The position numbers and the translations under genes were made by a program. From assembly GCA_030043595.1 (NCBI GenBank), contig JASHXJ010000019.1, positions 1 through 7,383 on the forward strand: a stretch of DNA of 7,383 nt, written 5' to 3'. Positions 5,057 to 7,383 of the stretch are shown in pieces; within the stretch, counting starts at the first letter, position 1; each line of letters begins with the position of its first letter. The notes under the pieces are model-generated. The model was not told the origin of the DNA. It saw nothing but the letters and a program-made list of their open reading frames with translations, and ran no database searches. This DNA is from Trebonia sp. (GTDB taxonomy: Bacteria > Actinomycetota > Actinomycetes > Streptosporangiales > Streptosporangiaceae).

Positions 5057-5650
5057 ATGAGGGAAACGCGAGTCATGACCGAGGACCTGCGGGTCGCCAT
5101 CGAGCGCAGCGGGTACTACCCGGGCCTGGTGACCGACGCGGTCGCCTCCGCCCTGGGGACGGAGCCCGTCACCGCCTTCTTCGTCCATCATGACGCGATC
5201 TTCGACCCGGGCATGGAGGTCCGCCGGCACATGACCGTGCTGGCGCTCACCCCGACCAGGCTGGTCTACTCGCACACCGACGAGCACCCGCCGGAGGAGC
5301 CCGAGACGCGGACCCGCGCGGAGACGAGCACCGAGGCGATCCGGTTCTCCCGGGTGTCCTCGGTGTCGCTGACCCGCGTGGTGCCGGACCCGGCGACCTA
5401 CGTACCCGGCGTCACCATGCCGTCAGAAGTGATCCTGGCCATCGGCTGGAACGTGCTATCCCACGTGGAACTGGAGCCGGCGCACTGCGGCGACGAGAGC
5501 TGCGAGGCCGACCACGGCTACCTCGGCACGATCACCGCGGACGACCTGACGCTGCGGATCAGCGAGGCCGCCGACGGTGAGGAGGCCGTCCGGCAGGTGC
5601 TCTCGTTCGTCAGCGCGCTCTCCGAGGCGACCGCCCGCACCGGGGGCTGA
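5057..5650 (+). CDS. DUF5998 family protein
   Basis: 197 aa from ATG 5057; an in-frame ATG at 5075 would give 191 aa starting MTEDLRVAIERSGYYP and cannot be excluded. The sequence agrees with the actinobacterial DUF5998 family as I remember it: AIERSGYYPGLVTDAV (14-29), an FFVHHDAIFD segment (41-50), RRHMTVLALTPTRLVYSHTDE (56-76), STEAIRFSRVSSV (91-103), VILAIGWN (125-132), ELEPAHCGDESCEADHGY (138-155) and ADDLTLRISEAADG (161-174). C144, C149 and H153 form a compact C-x4-C-x3-H cluster that could bind metal. No signal peptide or membrane helix is seen. Function is unknown. It lies 90 bp upstream of the phosphodiesterase gene; I recall these two beside each other, with a sulfurtransferase, in other actinomycetes. 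Confidence 0.88.
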   Translation: MRETRVMTEDLRVAIERSGYYPGLVTDAVASALGTEPVTAFFVHHDAIFDPGMEVRRHMTVLALTPTRLVYSHTDEHPPEEPETRTRAETSTEAIRFSRVSSVSLTRVVPDPATYVPGVTMPSEVILAIGWNVLSHVELEPAHCGDESCEADHGYLGTITADDLTLRISEAADGEEAVRQVLSFVSALSEATARTGG

Positions 5651-5654
5651 CGCG

Positions 5655-5684
5655 TTGGACGTGGCGTCCCGTCGATGGCACGAT
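5655..5684 (+). promoter_or_regulatory. predicted promoter of the phosphodiesterase gene
   Basis: TTGGAC (5655-5660), 18 bp spacer, CACGAT (5679-5684), five bases after the DUF5998 stop. It would give a leader of about 50 nt before the ATG at 5741. The -35 is a good match and the -10 is moderate. Readthrough from upstream could also transcribe the gene. Confidence 0.4.
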
Positions 5685-5740
5685 GTTCCGCACAGGGCGG
5701 GGAGCAAGGCGATGTGGCACCCACGAGCAGACGAGGACTC

Positions 5741-6880
5741 ATGACGCGCGAGCCTAGAACAAGCCCGATCGTGCCCTCCTACGGCGACAGCAGCCTCGCG
5801 GACCTGTCCGCCTCGATCCTCGCCTCGCTGACCGGCGACACGGCGGGGAACGTGCTCGGCCTGCCCGCGGCAGGCCGCGCCTGCCTGCTGATCATCGACG
5901 GCCTCGGCTGGGAGCTGCTGCGCGCGCACCAGGCCGCGGCGCCGTTCCTGTCCGAGCTGGCGTTCAACTCCAGGCCCCTGACCTGCGGCTTCCCGTCCAC
6001 TACGGTGACCAGCCTGGGTTCGATCGGCACCGCGCTGCCACCCGGGTCGCACGGCATGCTCGGCTACCAGGTCGCCATTCCGGGGGAACACAGGCTGCTC
6101 AACGGGCTGCACTGGCCGAAAGACGTCGACCCGTTCGGCTGGCAGCCCAAGCCGACGCTGTTCGAGCGGGCGGCCGCGGCTGGCGTCACCCCTGTGCACG
6201 TCGCGCTGCGCGCCTTCGCCGACAGCGGCCTGACGCGGGCGACGCTGCGCGGGGCACAGTACCGCCCGGCGAGCTCGCTCGGAGCGCTCGCCGCCATCGC
6301 GGTCGATGCCCTTCATGATTCAGAACGGACCCTGGTCACTGCCTACCACGCCGATCTCGACGGGGTGGGCCACGTCTACGGGACGAACTCCGCCGCGTGG
6401 GCATTCCAGCTCGCCCACGTGGACCGGCTGGCGGAACAGCTCGCCGGGGCGCTGCCGCTGGGAACCATGCTGTACGTGGTGGCCGACCATGGGATGGTGA
6501 ACGTCGGCGCGGAGGACAAGATCGACGTGGACGCCATTCCCCAGCTGCGCGAGGGCGTCGCGCTGCTCGGCGGCGAGCCACGCGCCCGGCACGTGTACGC
6601 CAGGCCAGGCGCCGCCGCCGACGTGCTCGCCACCTGGCAGGACATCCTCGGCGAGCGTGCCTGGGTGCTGCCGCGGGACGAGGCGGTCAAGGACGGCTGG
6701 TTCGGCCCGGTGGACGACGCGCTGACCGAGCGGATCGGCGACGTGGTGGCCGCGGCGACGGGCGCCAACGGGATCGTGGCGTCCGGCGCCGAGCCGAACG
6801 AAACCGCCCTCTACGGCATGCACGGGTCCCTGACCTCGGCCGAGCAGCTCATCCCGATGCTCGCGTTCCCGTCGCTATGA
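5741..6880 (+). CDS. alkaline phosphatase superfamily phosphodiesterase / nucleotide pyrophosphatase-like
   Basis: 379 aa from ATG 5741, chosen because GAGGA (5733-5737) lies just upstream; an in-frame ATG at 5675 lacks such support. The two-metal site of the superfamily is visible: D53 in LLIIDGLGW, nucleophile T88 in FPSTTVTSLGSIGTALPPGSHGMLGY (split at 84-109), D207 and H211 in DLDGVGHVYG, D249-H250 in VADHGM, and the late histidine H361 in MHGS. The threonine nucleophile and GxHGMLGY context point to the nucleotide pyrophosphatase/phosphodiesterase (Phosphodiest) branch, which cleaves phosphodiester or pyrophosphate bonds. The substrate is unknown. No convincing signal peptide, so it appears cytoplasmic, unlike eukaryotic NPPs. 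Its stop overlaps the sulfurtransferase start (ATGA). Confidence 0.93.
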   Translation: MTREPRTSPIVPSYGDSSLADLSASILASLTGDTAGNVLGLPAAGRACLLIIDGLGWELLRAHQAAAPFLSELAFNSRPLTCGFPSTTVTSLGSIGTALPPGSHGMLGYQVAIPGEHRLLNGLHWPKDVDPFGWQPKPTLFERAAAAGVTPVHVALRAFADSGLTRATLRGAQYRPASSLGALAAIAVDALHDSERTLVTAYHADLDGVGHVYGTNSAAWAFQLAHVDRLAEQLAGALPLGTMLYVVADHGMVNVGAEDKIDVDAIPQLREGVALLGGEPRARHVYARPGAAADVLATWQDILGERAWVLPRDEAVKDGWFGPVDDALTERIGDVVAAATGANGIVASGAEPNETALYGMHGSLTSAEQLIPMLAFPSL

Positions 6881-7383
6881 CGACGGTGGAGCCGCTGATC
6901 AGCGTCGGCGAGCTCGCCGCGCTGCTGGCCACGGGCCAGCAGGCGCCCACGCTGCTCGACGTCCGCTACCGCCTTGGCGGTCCGCCCGGCATCGAGAGCT
7001 ACCTCGCCGGGCACCTGCCAGGGGCGGTCTTCGTGGACCTCGGCCGCGACCTCGCCGGCCCGCCGGGACGCGCTCCGGGCGGGCGGGGCGGGCGGCATCC
7101 GATGCCGTCGGCGGCCAGCTTCCAGGCGGCCATGCGCCGGGCCGGGGTGCGCGACGACCGCCTGGTCGTCGTGTACGACGACGCCGACTCGACGGCCGCG
7201 GCGCGCGCGTGGTGGCTGCTGCGGTACTTCGGCCACTCGCGGGTGCGCGTGCTCGACGGCGGCTACCGGGCCTGGACGCAGGCCGGCCAGCCATCGGCGG
7301 TGGCGCTGGAACAGCCGGCGCCGCCCTTGCCTGAGCCAGGCGACTTCACCGCGAGCCCGGGACACATGCCGCTGCTGGACGCC
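6877..7383 (+). CDS. rhodanese-type sulfurtransferase (thiosulfate/3-mercaptopyruvate class), partial
   Basis: ATG at 6877 overlaps the upstream TGA; 169 codons are present before the right edge. The N-terminal rhodanese domain (about 7-138) is complete: LLDVRYRLGG (26-35), YLAGHLPGAVFVDLGRDLAG (42-61), GRGGRHPMPSAASF (69-82), DRLVVVYDDADSTAAARAWWLL split over 94-115, and YFGHSRVRVLDGGYRAW (117-133). This domain has DADS where an active rhodanese has the catalytic cysteine loop, as expected for the inactive first half of two-domain enzymes. The second, catalytic domain only begins (PLLDA) and its cysteine lies outside the window, so activity and donor preference cannot be read. The family moves sulfur from thiosulfate or 3-mercaptopyruvate to cyanide or thiols in the cytoplasm. 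ATGA coupling implies co-expression with the phosphodiesterase. Confidence 0.93.
   Translation, partial: MTTVEPLISVGELAALLATGQQAPTLLDVRYRLGGPPGIESYLAGHLPGAVFVDLGRDLAGPPGRAPGGRGGRHPMPSAASFQAAMRRAGVRDDRLVVVYDDADSTAAARAWWLLRYFGHSRVRVLDGGYRAWTQAGQPSAVALEQPAPPLPEPGDFTASPGHMPLLDA

Noticed and set aside
5675..5740. ATG at 5675 as start of the phosphodiesterase
   Set aside because: The extra 22 residues have no family similarity, while ATG 5741 has GAGGA at good spacing.
5456..6316. 286-residue open frame on the minus strand
   Set aside because: Antisense to DUF5998 and phosphodiesterase genes with clear motifs; the translation is low-complexity.

Overview
The window reads as a chromosomal segment of a high-GC actinomycete. 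Evidence is the very high GC, the near absence of TTA codons in the real genes, GTG and TTG starts, ATGA overlaps between genes, and products that are typically actinobacterial (DUF5998, an HPK7-type histidine kinase with a NarL-type regulator, a stand-alone ChrB N-domain protein). The order or genus cannot be fixed from the sequence alone. I see no rRNA, tRNA, CRISPR array, transposase or phage gene.

Layout. (1) Positions 1-1541 hold a possible metal or oxyanion-response unit. A ChrB N-domain protein on the minus strand runs off the left edge. It is divergent, across only 32 bp, from a COG4280-type membrane protein with two EXXE-bearing repeats. That gene overlaps by ATGA a short two-helix membrane protein whose stop codon is missing. 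(2) Positions 1542-3436 on the minus strand encode a two-component pair, histidine kinase then NarL/LuxR response regulator, transcribed toward the first unit and ending in three tandem stop codons. (3) Positions 3552-4280 on the minus strand encode a peptidase E-like (S51) protein. (4) Positions 4281-4466 are non-coding, with a perfect palindrome that sits under two interlocked, opposite promoter-like elements. (5) Positions 4467-7383 on the plus strand encode a conserved hypothetical protein, a DUF5998 protein, an alkaline-phosphatase-superfamily phosphodiesterase and a rhodanese-type sulfurtransferase cut by the right edge.

How the genes may work together. ChrB N-domain proteins are linked to chromate/oxyanion response, and the EXXE repeats of the membrane protein resemble those of metal permeases, so a metal-responsive transport unit is plausible but inferred. 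The two-component pair has no adjacent ABC transporter, which is the usual target of this class, so its output is unknown. The phosphodiesterase and sulfurtransferase genes are translationally coupled (ATGA) and, with DUF5998, form a set I recall as conserved in actinomycetes; its joint function is unknown.

The points most worth a second look are the non-stop end of the small gene at an AT-rich patch (1531-1547), the palindrome with divergent promoters (4288-4329), and the internal duplication in the COG4280-type protein. No clearly new multi-gene system is evident; most of the window is ordinary actinobacterial core-like sequence.
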